64,000 nt of DNA, taken from positions 1,860,001 through 1,924,000 of the forward strand of contig NZ_CP045725.1 in the NCBI RefSeq assembly GCF_009646095.1, read 5' to 3'. Source of the DNA: Raineyella fluvialis (GTDB lineage: Bacteria; Actinomycetota; Actinomycetes; Propionibacteriales; Propionibacteriaceae). Shown here in pieces: positions 56,589-64,000 of this stretch; position 1 is the stretch's first letter, and every line of letters begins with the position of its first letter. Position numbers and translations under genes: made by a program. The notes under the pieces are model-generated. The model was not told the DNA's origin, made no database searches, and was given only the letters and a program-made list of their open reading frames with translations.

Positions 56589-57281
56589 TCAGCCCTTGGG
56601 CACCACCGGGATGGGTCGGATCTTGATCTCCTCGACCGTCCCCTCCGGAGTCGCGTCCACAGCCGTCCGGACGACCGCGGCCACCGACTGCACACGGAGG
56701 TGCTCGGCGGGGTTGTAGCCCCGGCCCGACTCCGCCTGGAGGTGGCGTTGCATGTCGGTGTCGACCCGGCCGGGATAGATGGTGGTCACCCTGACCCGGC
56801 CCCGCTCGTCCTCGCGCAACCCGTCGGCCAGCGCCCGCAGTGCGTACTTCGATGCGGAGTAGGCGGGCGAACCCACGACGCGGAGCCCGGCGCCGGAGTT
56901 GATCATGATCACCATGCCCTGGGCCGCGCGGAGTGCCGGCAGCAGCAGTCGGGTGAGATCGGCGACCGCGATGACGTTCACCTCCATCAGGTCGCGCCAG
57001 TCCTCCCGGGTCATGTCCTCGAGATGGCGCGTCGCGTCCCGGCCGGCGGAGTGCACGAGGACATCGAGACGGTCGATGCCGCGGACGGCGCCCTGGGTGG
57101 CCGCCGCGTCGGTGAGGTCCGCGACGAAGGGCTCCGCGGAGGGCAACGCCTCCACCACGGCGGCGACGGCGTCGGCGGAGCGTCCGCCGACGAGCAGGTG
57201 GTGGGTGCTCGCGAGCTCGTCGGCGATGCCGCGGCCGATGCCTCGGGTGGCGCCGGTGATCAGTGCTACGGGTCGGTCCAT
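56589..57281 (-). CDS. Short-chain dehydrogenase/reductase
   Basis: 230 residues. NAD(P) motif TGATRGIGRGIA near the N-terminus, NVIAVADL, Ser in INSGAG, and the catalytic Tyr-Lys in AYSASKYAL, followed by YPGRVDTDM. Classical SDR with unknown substrate. The start is the ATG at 57281: the upstream GTG at 57290 falls inside the TAGCGT -10 box, so it cannot be the start of this transcript. Confidence 0.9.
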   Translation of the reverse strand: MDRPVALITGATRGIGRGIADELASTHHLLVGGRSADAVAAVVEALPSAEPFVADLTDAAATQGAVRGIDRLDVLVHSAGRDATRHLEDMTREDWRDLMEVNVIAVADLTRLLLPALRAAQGMVIMINSGAGLRVVGSPAYSASKYALRALADGLREDERGRVRVTTIYPGRVDTDMQRHLQAESGRGYNPAEHLRVQSVAAVVRTAVDATPEGTVEEIKIRPIPVVPKG

Positions 57282-57288
57282 GCCGGGC

Positions 57289-57294
57289 ACGCTA
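57289..57294 (-). promoter_or_regulatory. -10 box of leaderless promoter for SDR gene
   Basis: Minus-strand TAGCGT with 7 bases to the ATG at 57281. It resolves the start choice. Confidence 0.5.
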
Positions 57295-57311
57295 GTGCAC
57301 GCGTGGCCCGA

Positions 57312-58412
57312 TCAGGCGAAGGGCGGTGCCCCGGCACCGGATGCAGGCCACTGACCGGGTGCCCCCGGCCTGTTCCCGTACCCCGGTCCCCAGACCTGCG
57401 GCCCTTCCGGGGCCAGGATCTCCAGGCCCAGGCGGCGGCGCTGGTCGATGTAGAGGACGGTGGTGAACAGGACCGTGAACGGGCGGCTGAGCAGCTGGAC
57501 GACCTGGCTCCCGAGGAGGCCCACCAGGAAGAAGGGGATCATCGCGGTCAGTTGACCGATCAGCTGCGGCAGGCTGTCCGCGGCCTCCATCCCGGCGAGC
57601 CGTGAGGTCATCAGGGAGTTCGTCACGCCGCTGACGGCACCACCGACCGCCCCGACCAGCAGTCCGGCCACGAGGAGATAGCCGAAGACCCGCCAGAAGG
57701 CGCCGCGCGTGGTCCGCCACGAGCTGCCGAGCGCCGCCAACGGCCCGGCACCCTCGATCGCCAGCGCCTGCACGACGAAGGCCCACCGGGTCTGCAGATA
57801 GATCGCCGCGAGGACGATCACGATGGCCAGGATCACCGTGGTGCCGACGCTTGCTCCCGACCCGTCGCTGTTCGTGAGCCAGACGACGAGCACGCCGAGG
57901 GTGGCGGACAGGACCACCATGGCAAGGACGAGCAGCAGGATCAGCGCCAGCGCCCGGACAGCCATCCCGCGCGTACGCCGCCACAGGTCACCCACCGTGG
58001 AGGGGCGTCCGTCCTCGAGATCGCGCCCGGCCAGCGCGATCATGCCGTCACATTTGATCTGCACCAGGCCGGCGACGATTCCCGCGACGACCAGCAGGAG
58101 GACACCACCGACCAGCAGGCCCAGCGTCGAGGTGTCCCTCAGTGCAGCGGCGGGGCCGTAGGTGAAGGAGCCGGCGAGCCGGACCGCGGCGACGACCATG
58201 GCGGCCGCTGCGGCCCCGACCAGGACGAGACCCACCAGCGACGGGATCAAGGCGATCACGACCAATTGGCCGAAACGCCGACCGTAGAGCCGGAAGGATG
58301 CCGACAGCACCTCGCCGAGGTTGAGCGGATGGCGGGGCAGGGTCGGCCAGGTGGGCGGAGGAACGGGCATGCCTTGTGCGTACGGGCCGCCCTGGCCCGG
58401 AGGATTCGTCAT
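57312..58412 (-). CDS. Multi-pass membrane protein, GDPD-membrane-domain-like
   Basis: 366 residues. A Pro/Gly-rich N-terminus (MTNPPGQGGPYAQGMPVPPP) precedes LNLGEVLSASFRLYGRRFGQL and about six hydrophobic helices, ending in a Pro/Gly-rich tail. This pattern matches the actinobacterial membrane proteins related to the membrane domain of glycerophosphodiester phosphodiesterases; there is no catalytic domain. Function unknown. TACGCT 6 bases upstream of the ATG marks a leaderless start. Divergent from the antiporter. Confidence 0.78.
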   Translation of the reverse strand: MTNPPGQGGPYAQGMPVPPPTWPTLPRHPLNLGEVLSASFRLYGRRFGQLVVIALIPSLVGLVLVGAAAAAMVVAAVRLAGSFTYGPAAALRDTSTLGLLVGGVLLLVVAGIVAGLVQIKCDGMIALAGRDLEDGRPSTVGDLWRRTRGMAVRALALILLLVLAMVVLSATLGVLVVWLTNSDGSGASVGTTVILAIVIVLAAIYLQTRWAFVVQALAIEGAGPLAALGSSWRTTRGAFWRVFGYLLVAGLLVGAVGGAVSGVTNSLMTSRLAGMEAADSLPQLIGQLTAMIPFFLVGLLGSQVVQLLSRPFTVLFTTVLYIDQRRRLGLEILAPEGPQVWGPGYGNRPGAPGQWPASGAGAPPFA

Positions 58413-58418
58413 ACCTTG

Positions 58419-58424
58419 AGCGTA
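58419..58424 (-). promoter_or_regulatory. -10 box of leaderless promoter for the membrane protein
   Basis: Minus-strand TACGCT with 6 bases to the ATG at 58412. Confidence 0.5.
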
Positions 58425-58554
58425 CGGACCTCAGGGTGCAGCGGCCGGGGCGAAACCCACGTCGGATTCCCCCGGGTGGCGGCGCGATCCGGCTTCCGTC
58501 GGCGCGGCGATGGGGCACTCTGAGGGGAGGCCATCGAAAGAAGGGGACTGAGTG

Positions 58555-59724
58555 ATGAGTTTCTCCGTCCTCGCCCTGCTGTGCTTGGTGGCCCTCGCCG
58601 GACCGGTGTTGTCACTGCCCCGTGGTTCACACCTGCCGGTGGCGATCGGCGAGCTGGCGGTCGGCCTCGTGCTGGGCGCCACCGGTCTGCGGGTCCTGCA
58701 TGCCGCCGACCCGACGTTCTCCTTCCTCGCGGACGTCGGCTTCGGATTGGTGATGTTCGTCGCCGGCACCCATGTGCCGGTCCGGGACCCCGCGTTGCGG
58801 ACGGGGCTGCGGGTGGGGGTGCTGCGCGCGGTGCTGGTCGGGGTGCTCGCGGCGGTGCTGGGCGTCGGGCTGGCGATGGCCTTCGGCACGGGTCATGCCG
58901 CCCTGTACGCGGTCGTGCTGGCCTCGTCCTCGGCCTCCATGGTGATGCCGGCCCTGAACGGCCTGCCCCTCGACGGCCGGGCGATCGTGCAGATGCTGCC
59001 GCAGGTCGCGCTGGCCGACGCCGCCTGCATCGTCCTGCTGCCGCTGGTGATCGACCCCGCGCACGTCCTCCGGGCCGGGCTCGGGGCCCTGGTGGTGCTG
59101 GTGGCCGCGGCGGCGATCCTCGGGTTCCTCTTCTGGCTGGAACGGTCGGGGCGGCGCAAGGCCATCCACGACCTGTCCCAGGACCGCGGTCTCGCCGTCG
59201 AACTCCGGCTGGCGCTCACCCTGCTGTTCGCCCTCGCCGCGCTGGCGACGAGCATGCATGTGTCGATCATGCTGGCGGGCTTCGCGCTGGGCCTGGCGTA
59301 CGCCGCGATCGGCGAGCCCCGCCGGTTGGCGCACCAGGTGTTCGCCCTCACCGAGGGGCTCTTCTCGCCGATCTTCTTCGTCTGGCTGGGCGCCTCGCTC
59401 AACCTGAGGTTGCTCGGTGCCTACCCTTCCGCCATCGGCCTGGGGCTCGCCCTGGGTGCGGGCGCCCTGTTGGTGCACGCAGCGATGGCCCTCACCGGCC
59501 AGCCGCTGCCCGTCGCGGCGATCACCGCCGCCCAGATGGGCGTGCCGGTGGCGGCGGCAACGCTGGGCACCAACCTCGGCGTGCTGCGGCCGGGGGAGGA
59601 TGCGGCCCTCCTGCTCAGCGCCATCGTCACCGTGGTCGCGATCGCCGCGTTGTCGGCCCCGCTGGCCAGGATCGCGACGGAAGGCGCGACCGGAGCCGCC
59701 CCCTCGGGCGGCGCTGCACGGTGA
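58555..59724 (+). CDS. CPA2-family cation:proton antiporter
   Basis: 389 residues, about 12 helices, no cytoplasmic nucleotide-binding domain. PRGSHLPVAIGELAVGLVLGATGL and LADVGFGLVMFVAGTHV correspond to the Na+/H+ exchanger fold; SPIFFVWLGASLNLRLL near residue 275 is the second half-repeat landmark. The GTG at 58552 immediately before the ATG is an alternative start. The second CPA2 protein of this window (28028-29626) differs by carrying a TrkA-N domain. Ion specificity unknown. Confidence 0.85.
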   Translation: MSFSVLALLCLVALAGPVLSLPRGSHLPVAIGELAVGLVLGATGLRVLHAADPTFSFLADVGFGLVMFVAGTHVPVRDPALRTGLRVGVLRAVLVGVLAAVLGVGLAMAFGTGHAALYAVVLASSSASMVMPALNGLPLDGRAIVQMLPQVALADAACIVLLPLVIDPAHVLRAGLGALVVLVAAAAILGFLFWLERSGRRKAIHDLSQDRGLAVELRLALTLLFALAALATSMHVSIMLAGFALGLAYAAIGEPRRLAHQVFALTEGLFSPIFFVWLGASLNLRLLGAYPSAIGLGLALGAGALLVHAAMALTGQPLPVAAITAAQMGVPVAAATLGTNLGVLRPGEDAALLLSAIVTVVAIAALSAPLARIATEGATGAAPSGGAAR

Positions 59725-59726
59725 CC

Positions 59727-59760
59727 GCTGCCCCGTCCGCGAGGCCGCGGACGGGGCAGC
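59727..59760. terminator. Bidirectional terminator, 15-bp perfect stem
   Basis: GCTGCCCCGTCCGCG (59727-59741) and CGCGGACGGGGCAGC (59746-59760) around AGGC, between convergent stops. Confidence 0.8.
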
Positions 59761-59790
59761 AGGTGGTCACCTGGGGTGGGGCACCCGGCG

Positions 59791-60819
59791 TCAGGCGGCG
59801 GCGAAGAGTCGTCCCGCGTTGGCGAGGTAGATATGCGCCAGCGCGGCGGTCCCCTCGGCGTACGTGTCCTGGAGCCCGGCGGCCTCGGCGGCGTCGGGGT
59901 GGCTGCCCAGCCAGGCCTGCAGCATCAGCCGGCGCATCATCACGAAGCTCGGCAGCATGACCTCGTCCTTGCGGGACAACGGCCGCACCTCGCGATACCC
60001 GCTGGCCCAGGCCTCCTGCCAGGTGCAGAGCCGCGGATCGGTCTCCAGGAAGGAGACGGCCGCCGCGAAGTCGTACATGAACCACCCGAAGCCGCAGTCG
60101 TCGAAGTCGATGACCGTGTACCCGTCCGCATCCTCCATCAGGTTGGAGACGCGCAGATCGGCATGGATCAGTCCGAACCGGTGGGCATCGCGCCCGTACA
60201 CCGCCAGTCGGGTCTTCAACAGCCGGAGGGCCGGCTCGATCTCGGCCACCAGTGCCGGAGTCATGCCCGGGCCGTCCTGCCAGCGTCCCCACCGGGCCCT
60301 GTCACCCAGGGTGTGCTCCCAGTCCCAGGAGAACCGGGTGATCGGCCGGTGGATGTGCCGGACGCTCTCGTGCAGGGTGGCGGCGATCCGGCCGAGCCGA
60401 CGGAAGTCGCCGGGGCGCAGCAGCGCCTCGTCGGTCGTCGCGCCGGGAAGGGCCTCGAACGCCACGGCGTAACGGACGACGCCGCCGACCGGGAACGCCA
60501 GCACCCGCTCTCCGGTGGCGGTGGCGAGCGGCTTGATGGCCGGCACGATCCTGCGGTCGTGCAGGACGTCGAGCCAGGTCAGTTCGGACTCGATCGCGTC
60601 GCGGTCGCGGCTGCCAGGCCGGTGGACGCGGATCACCGCCGACCTGTCGCCGTACGAGCAGGTCTCGGTGACCAGGAACGTGGCGTTCTCCGACACCTGC
60701 ATCAGGTCGATCCTCGCCGCGCTGCCGAAGCCGTGCGCGGCGGCAGCCCGGACGGCGACCTGCTGGGACAGCTGTCGCTCCGAGGTCTCGTCGGGAAGGG
60801 GTGCGGGTTCGAACATCAT
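59791..60819 (-). CDS. APH/homoserine-kinase-II-type phosphotransferase
   Basis: 342 residues of the aminoglycoside phosphotransferase superfamily. ATP-grasp-like kinase core: catalytic loop LIHADLRVSNLMED with Asp221 and Asn226, and metal-binding VIDFDDCGFGWFMYD with Asp238/Asp240. Similar proteins with DDCGFGWF are annotated as homoserine or choline-type kinases; resistance function is not implied. GGAGGAG lies upstream of the ATG pair at 60819/60816. Confidence 0.87.
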   Translation of the reverse strand: MMFEPAPLPDETSERQLSQQVAVRAAAAHGFGSAARIDLMQVSENATFLVTETCSYGDRSAVIRVHRPGSRDRDAIESELTWLDVLHDRRIVPAIKPLATATGERVLAFPVGGVVRYAVAFEALPGATTDEALLRPGDFRRLGRIAATLHESVRHIHRPITRFSWDWEHTLGDRARWGRWQDGPGMTPALVAEIEPALRLLKTRLAVYGRDAHRFGLIHADLRVSNLMEDADGYTVIDFDDCGFGWFMYDFAAAVSFLETDPRLCTWQEAWASGYREVRPLSRKDEVMLPSFVMMRRLMLQAWLGSHPDAAEAAGLQDTYAEGTAALAHIYLANAGRLFAAA

Positions 60820-61082
60820 GGGTCCTCCTCCAGTCAGGCGCTCGGAACGGTGATGCCTCGATGGTGTCCGAGGACCCGGTCGATCTCCTAGCCGAGAGCG
60901 GGTGATTAACCCGACCGGAACACGACTGTTCGCCCGCCGGGTCGCGGGGACCTCGGAGGCAAGCGTCGTGTCACCGGATGGAAACAGCAGCCGAGGCGGT
61001 GTCACGCCTTACTGACCTCGGTCGCCTGGTTCGTGATCGTGGGAGTCGGGGCGTAGGCCCTCGTCGGATCAGGAGGTGGCGG

Positions 61083-61202
61083 ATGGATGTGGACCTGTTC
61101 ATCCACGTTGCCGAGATGGTCTGCATCCTGTTCGAGACGGCGATCAACCTGGTCGACCTGGTGTTCACCGCGCAGAGACCGTCACACCCTGATCCCGGAT
61201 GA
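61083..61202 (+). CDS. Putative small protein, 39 residues
   Basis: A short frame with a textbook Shine-Dalgarno: AGGAGG with 6 bases to the ATG at 61083. The product begins MDVDLFIHVAEMVC and has one continuous hydrophobic or amphipathic helix to about residue 29 (ILFETAINLVDLVF), ending in a polar Pro-rich tail. I recognise no family. A possible TAGGCC -10 lies near 61054. It stands alone between the APH-like gene (divergent) and the repeat array. It could be a membrane micropeptide; it could also be a chance frame, but the ribosome site is better than most in the window. Confidence 0.45.
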   Translation: MDVDLFIHVAEMVCILFETAINLVDLVFTAQRPSHPDPG

Positions 61203-61240
61203 GAGTCCACTGGCTCAGCAGGGGCGCGGTGATGCCCAGG

Positions 61241-61435
61241 CTCGCGGATCTTCCCGTTCCTCGCGGATCTTCCTGGCTCCTCGCGGATCTCACGCGGTCC
61301 GCGGGGATCTGCATCGTCCGCGGGGATCTGCATCGTCCGCGAGGACCTGCATCGTCCGCGGGGGCGCTCGGACCTGGTGCATCGTCCGCGGGGATCTGCA
61401 TCGTCCGCGGGGATCTGCATCGTCCGCGGGGATGT
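61241..61435. repeat. Degenerate tandem array with 19-20 bp period
   Basis: About ten units. The first three are CTCGCGGATCT-type (61241-61300). The rest are GCATCGTCCGCGGGGATCT, exact at 61311-61329, 61379-61397 and 61398-61416, with variants at 61330, 61349 (expanded to 30 bases) and 61417. The period is not a multiple of three. Confidence 0.85.
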
Positions 61436-61532
61436 CGTTCCCGACCCTCGAGCCTCCCAGACCACGACCGTCCCGCCTGCCTCGAACTTCAGGGACTTCC
61501 CCCATGGTGGGAATACCGATCCGCGCGGCATG

Positions 61533-61553
61533 GTTGAGTGGATGCGACTCAAG
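61533..61553. promoter_or_regulatory. HAIR operator 1 (HspR binding site)
   Basis: TTGAGT-N7-ACTCAA, matching the CTTGAGT-N7-ACTCAAG consensus at all but the outermost left base. Confidence 0.85.
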
Positions 61554-61559
61554 CACAGC

Positions 61560-61580
61560 CTTGAGCGGGTTAGACTCAAC
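61560..61580. promoter_or_regulatory. HAIR operator 2, overlapping the dnaK -10 box
   Basis: CTTGAGC-N7-ACTCAAC. TAGACT (61571-61576) lies inside it, so bound HspR would block initiation. Centres of the two operators are 27 bases apart. Confidence 0.8.
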
Positions 61581-61681
61581 TCAACAGCAGTTCCCTGGTC
61601 CGTGTGGACCGGTGTCACCGGCACCGGACACCGGCACCACTCGGACAACCATGCAGGTCAATCACCATGGAGGTACATCAC

Positions 61682-63544
61682 ATGGCTCGTGCAGTAGGCA
61701 TCGACCTCGGCACCACCAACTCTGTCGTCGCCGTCCTCGAGGGCGGCGAGCCGACGGTCATCCCGAACGCCGAGGGTGCTCGTACGACCCCGTCCGTCGT
61801 CGCCTTCTCCAAGAGCGGCGAGGTCCTGGTCGGTGAGGTCGCCAAGCGTCAGGCCGTCACCAACGTCGACCGTACGATCCGCTCGGTGAAGCGTCACATG
61901 GGCACCACCTGGACCACCAAGATCGACGACAAGACCTACAAGCCCCAGCAGATCTCCGCCTTCGTGCTGCAGAAGCTGAAGCGCGACGCCGAGGCGTACC
62001 TGGGTGAGACCGTGACCAACGCCGTCATCACCGTGCCCGCCTACTTCTCCGACGCGGAGCGGCAGGCCACCAAGGAGGCCGGTGAGATCGCCGGACTGAC
62101 CGTCGACCGCATCATCAACGAGCCGACTGCCGCCGCCCTGGCGTACGGCCTGGACAAGGCCGACCAGGAGCAGACCGTGCTGGTCTTCGACCTCGGTGGT
62201 GGCACCTTCGACGTCTCCCTGCTCGACATCTCCGACGGCGTCTTCGAGGTGAAGGCCACCAAGGGTGACAACCGCCTCGGTGGCGATGACTGGGACAACC
62301 GGGTCGTCGAGTGGATGGTCCAGCAGTTCAAGAACAAGCACGGCGTCGACCTCGGTCAGGACAAGATCGCCCGCCAGCGCCTCCAGGAGGCCGCGGAGAA
62401 GGCGAAGATCGAGCTGTCCGCCGCGTCGGAGACCTCGATCAACCTGCCCTACATCACGCTGGGCGAGTCCGGGCCGCTCCACCTCGAGGAGAAGCTGTCC
62501 CGGTCCGAGTTCCAGAAGATGACCCTGGACCTGCTCGACCGTTGCCGCGCCCCGTTCAACTCGGTGCTGCAGGACGGCGGGATCCCGGTCGCGAAGATCG
62601 ACCAGGTCATCCTGGTCGGCGGCTCGACCCGCATGCCCGCTGTCGTCGACCTGGTCAAGGAGCTCACCGGCGGCAAGGAGCCGAACAAGTCGGTCAACCC
62701 CGACGAGGTCGTCGCCCTGGGTGCCTCCCTGCAGGCCGGTGTGCTGAAGGGTGAGGTCAAGGACGTCCTGTTGCTCGACGTGACCCCGCTGTCGCTGGGC
62801 ATTGAGACCAAGGGCGGTGTGATGACGAAGATCATCGAGCGCAACACCACCATCCCGACCAAGCGCTCCGAGGTGTTCACCACCGCCGAGGACAACCAGC
62901 CGTCGGTGATGATCCAGGTCTACCAGGGCGAGCGGGAGTTCGCGCGGGACAACAAGTCCCTGGGTAACTTCGAGCTGACCGGCCTGATGCCCGCTCCGCG
63001 CGGTGTGCCGCAGATCGAGGTCACCTTCGACATCGACGCGAACGGCATCGTCCACGTCAACGCCAAGGACATGGCGACCGGCAAGGAGCAGTCGATGACC
63101 GTCACCGGCGGCTCCGCCCTCGGCAAGGACGAGATCAACGACATGGTCAAGCAGGCCGAGGCCCACGCCGAGGAGGACCGCAAGCGTCGCGAGGCCGTCG
63201 ACACCCGCAACGAGGCCGAGGCCCTGGTCTTCCGCACCGAGAAGCTGTTGAAGGACAATGCCGACAAGATCGGTGAGGACACCAAGGCCCCGGTCGAGGA
63301 GTCCATCACCGAGCTGAACGAGGCGCTGAAGGGCGAGGACACCGAGGCCATCAAGGCCGCGATGGAGAAGCTCAACACCACCTCCGCCGCGATGGGCCAG
63401 GCGATGTACGCGGCTGCCCAGGCGCACGCCGCCCAGGAGCAGCAGGCCGGTCAGACCGAGGAGACCGCGGGCTCGGCCAAGGACGACGACGTCGTCGACG
63501 CCGAGATCGTGGACGACGAGAACGACAAGGGTGGCAAGAAGTGA
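61682..63544 (+). CDS. dnaK: Chaperone DnaK (Hsp70)
   Basis: 620 residues. ATPase signature GIDLGTTNS at 6-14, [13 protein letters not shown] in the middle of the ATPase domain, substrate-domain segment [14 protein letters not shown] and an acidic C-terminal tail ([14 protein letters not shown]). Folds or refolds proteins with DnaJ and GrpE. The start at 61682 has GGAGG 8 bases upstream; an in-frame extension from 61604 overlaps the leader and is rejected. Two HAIR operators upstream indicate HspR repression, relieved by heat shock as in Streptomyces and mycobacteria. Coupled to grpE by a GTGA overlap. Confidence 0.98.
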   Translation: MARAVGIDLGTTNSVVAVLEGGEPTVIPNAEGARTTPSVVAFSKSGEVLVGEVAKRQAVTNVDRTIRSVKRHMGTTWTTKIDDKTYKPQQISAFVLQKLKRDAEAYLGETVTNAVITVPAYFSDAERQATKEAGEIAGLTVDRIINEPTAAALAYGLDKADQEQTVLVFDLGGGTFDVSLLDISDGVFEVKATKGDNRLGGDDWDNRVVEWMVQQFKNKHGVDLGQDKIARQRLQEAAEKAKIELSAASETSINLPYITLGESGPLHLEEKLSRSEFQKMTLDLLDRCRAPFNSVLQDGGIPVAKIDQVILVGGSTRMPAVVDLVKELTGGKEPNKSVNPDEVVALGASLQAGVLKGEVKDVLLLDVTPLSLGIETKGGVMTKIIERNTTIPTKRSEVFTTAEDNQPSVMIQVYQGEREFARDNKSLGNFELTGLMPAPRGVPQIEVTFDIDANGIVHVNAKDMATGKEQSMTVTGGSALGKDEINDMVKQAEAHAEEDRKRREAVDTRNEAEALVFRTEKLLKDNADKIGEDTKAPVEESITELNEALKGEDTEAIKAAMEKLNTTSAAMGQAMYAAAQAHAAQEQQAGQTEETAGSAKDDDVVDAEIVDDENDKGGKK

Positions 63545-64000
63545 CCGATCCCGAGAACGTGAACGGCGAACCGGAGGAGCAGGAGGGCCTGCACATCTCC
63601 GACAAGCGCCGTTTCGATCCCGAGACGTACGCGCGCCGTGACAGGCCGGCGCCCGAGCCGGAGCCGGGCGCTGAGCCCGGAGCCGGCGAGGGCGACGGCC
63701 CGGCGGAGGACACCGACGAGACGCTCGACGAGGGCGAGGTGCCCGGTGAGTTCGTCGTGCCGGACGACGCCAGCGAGTTGCTGAGCGACGCCCGGGTGGT
63801 CGAGCTGGAGGGCCAGGTGCGCGAGCGCACCGAGGATCTCCAGCGGCTCAAGGCCGAGTACGTCAACTACAAGCGGCGCGTCGACCGGGACCGGGACCTC
63901 GCCCGCCAGGGTGGGATCGAGACGGTGATCACCGACCTGCTCGCGGTCCTCGACGACCTCCGCTCGGCACGGGCCCACGAGGACCTCACCGGCGGCTTCA
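63541..64000 (+). CDS. grpE: Nucleotide exchange factor GrpE, partial (cut by window edge)
   Basis: The GTG at 63541 overlaps the dnaK stop (GTGA). About 153 residues are visible: an acidic, Pro/Glu-rich disordered N-terminus of ~85 residues, then the coiled coil [22 protein letters not shown] and [11 protein letters not shown], and [21 protein letters not shown] leading into the beta domain beyond the edge. It exchanges ADP for ATP on DnaK. The next genes would be expected to be dnaJ and hspR. Confidence 0.93.
   Translation, partial: MTDPENVNGEPEEQEGLHISDKRRFDPETYARRDRPAPEPEPGAEPGAGEGDGPAEDTDETLDEGEVPGEFVVPDDASELLSDARVVELEGQVRERTEDLQRLKAEYVNYKRRVDRDRDLARQGGIETVITDLLAVLDDLRSARAHEDLTGGF

Larger units (their letters stand above)
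61203..61681. other. 479-bp region upstream of dnaK
   Basis: No gene. It contains a ~19-bp periodic array (61241-61435), two HAIR operators (61533-61580) over the dnaK promoter (TAGACT at 61571-61576), and a leader with an 8-bp hairpin CCGGTGTC/GACACCGG at about 61609-61633. Confidence 0.65.

Noticed and set aside
61165-61556. Minus-strand ORFs with repeated ADDADPRGRCRSPRT-like peptides
   Set aside because: They are the 19-bp DNA repeat read in rotating frames, not a protein repeat; no ribosome site.

Overview
This window is about 64 kb of high-GC (roughly 70%) DNA with dense, short-gapped genes. It looks like the chromosome of an actinobacterium, most plausibly a facultatively anaerobic Propionibacteriales/Propionibacteriaceae-type organism. 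The reasons are the dnaK-grpE order with two HspR (HAIR) operators, a class II sirtuin, long Lhr helicase, an ROK glucokinase, an ArgO/ArgP pair, pyruvate:ferredoxin oxidoreductase next to haem A synthase, and many genes that start directly at an ATG/GTG 5-7 bases after a TANNNT -10 box (leaderless promoters typical of Actinomycetota). No rRNA, tRNA, CRISPR array, transposase, integrase or phage gene was found. The genus is not assignable from sequence reading alone.

Layout. 1-5 kb: a GltD-like flavin/Fe-S oxidoreductase followed by nifJ (pyruvate:ferredoxin oxidoreductase), both leftward; nifJ runs off the left edge. 5-9 kb: sugar acetyltransferase, ROK glucokinase, ROK repressor and a gene-free 0.6 kb island of palindromes and 14-bp and 19-bp tandem repeats. 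9-15 kb: cstA-ybdD carbon-starvation transporter pair, two MFS transporters, HU, a NifX-like protein. 15-26 kb: glycogen phosphorylase, a Rid protein, HIT protein, Lhr helicase, WYL regulator, TenA, CtaA. 26-37 kb: Ogt, EamA exporter, CPA2 antiporter, oxidoreductase, LOG protein, MMPL exporter with divergent MarR regulator, argO/argP, alanine dehydrogenase. 37-46 kb: DHA2 efflux pump with TetR regulator, dicarboxylate symporter, sirtuin, DUF1684, threonine aldolase, two acetyltransferases. 46-52 kb: MarR-MFS-HhH-GPD operon, SRPBCC/epimerase fusion, a methyltransferase-like protein lacking its catalytic cysteine, and a divergent hydrolase. 52-61 kb: a PTS EIIBCA permease with an upstream CRP-like site, patatin, TfoX, VOC, SDR, membrane protein, antiporter and APH-type kinase. 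61-64 kb: a small ORF, a ~19-bp periodic array, and the HspR-controlled dnaK-grpE operon, cut by the right edge.

How the genes work together. Several blocks concern carbon and redox handling: glucose phosphorylation with a ROK repressor, glycogen breakdown, PTS uptake, pyruvate oxidation to ferredoxin with an electron-bifurcation-like partner, alanine dehydrogenase and carbon-starvation uptake. Others are efflux systems each paired with its own regulator (MMPL/MarR, DHA2/TetR, MFS/MarR, ArgO/ArgP), each with a candidate operator readable in the intergenic DNA.

Sequence quality. Seven genes are interrupted by what looks like one missing G/C in a run of 4-5 G/C (nifJ, MFS at 11.8 kb, EamA, MMPL, MarR, hydrolase, TfoX). 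The shared pattern points to homopolymer under-calling in the assembly rather than to seven pseudogenes. I found no convincing new multi-gene system; the most unusual items are the PVHR methyltransferase homologue, the paired 18-bp palindromes upstream of the sirtuin, the two repeat arrays with 19-bp periodicity, and the 39-codon small ORF upstream of dnaK.
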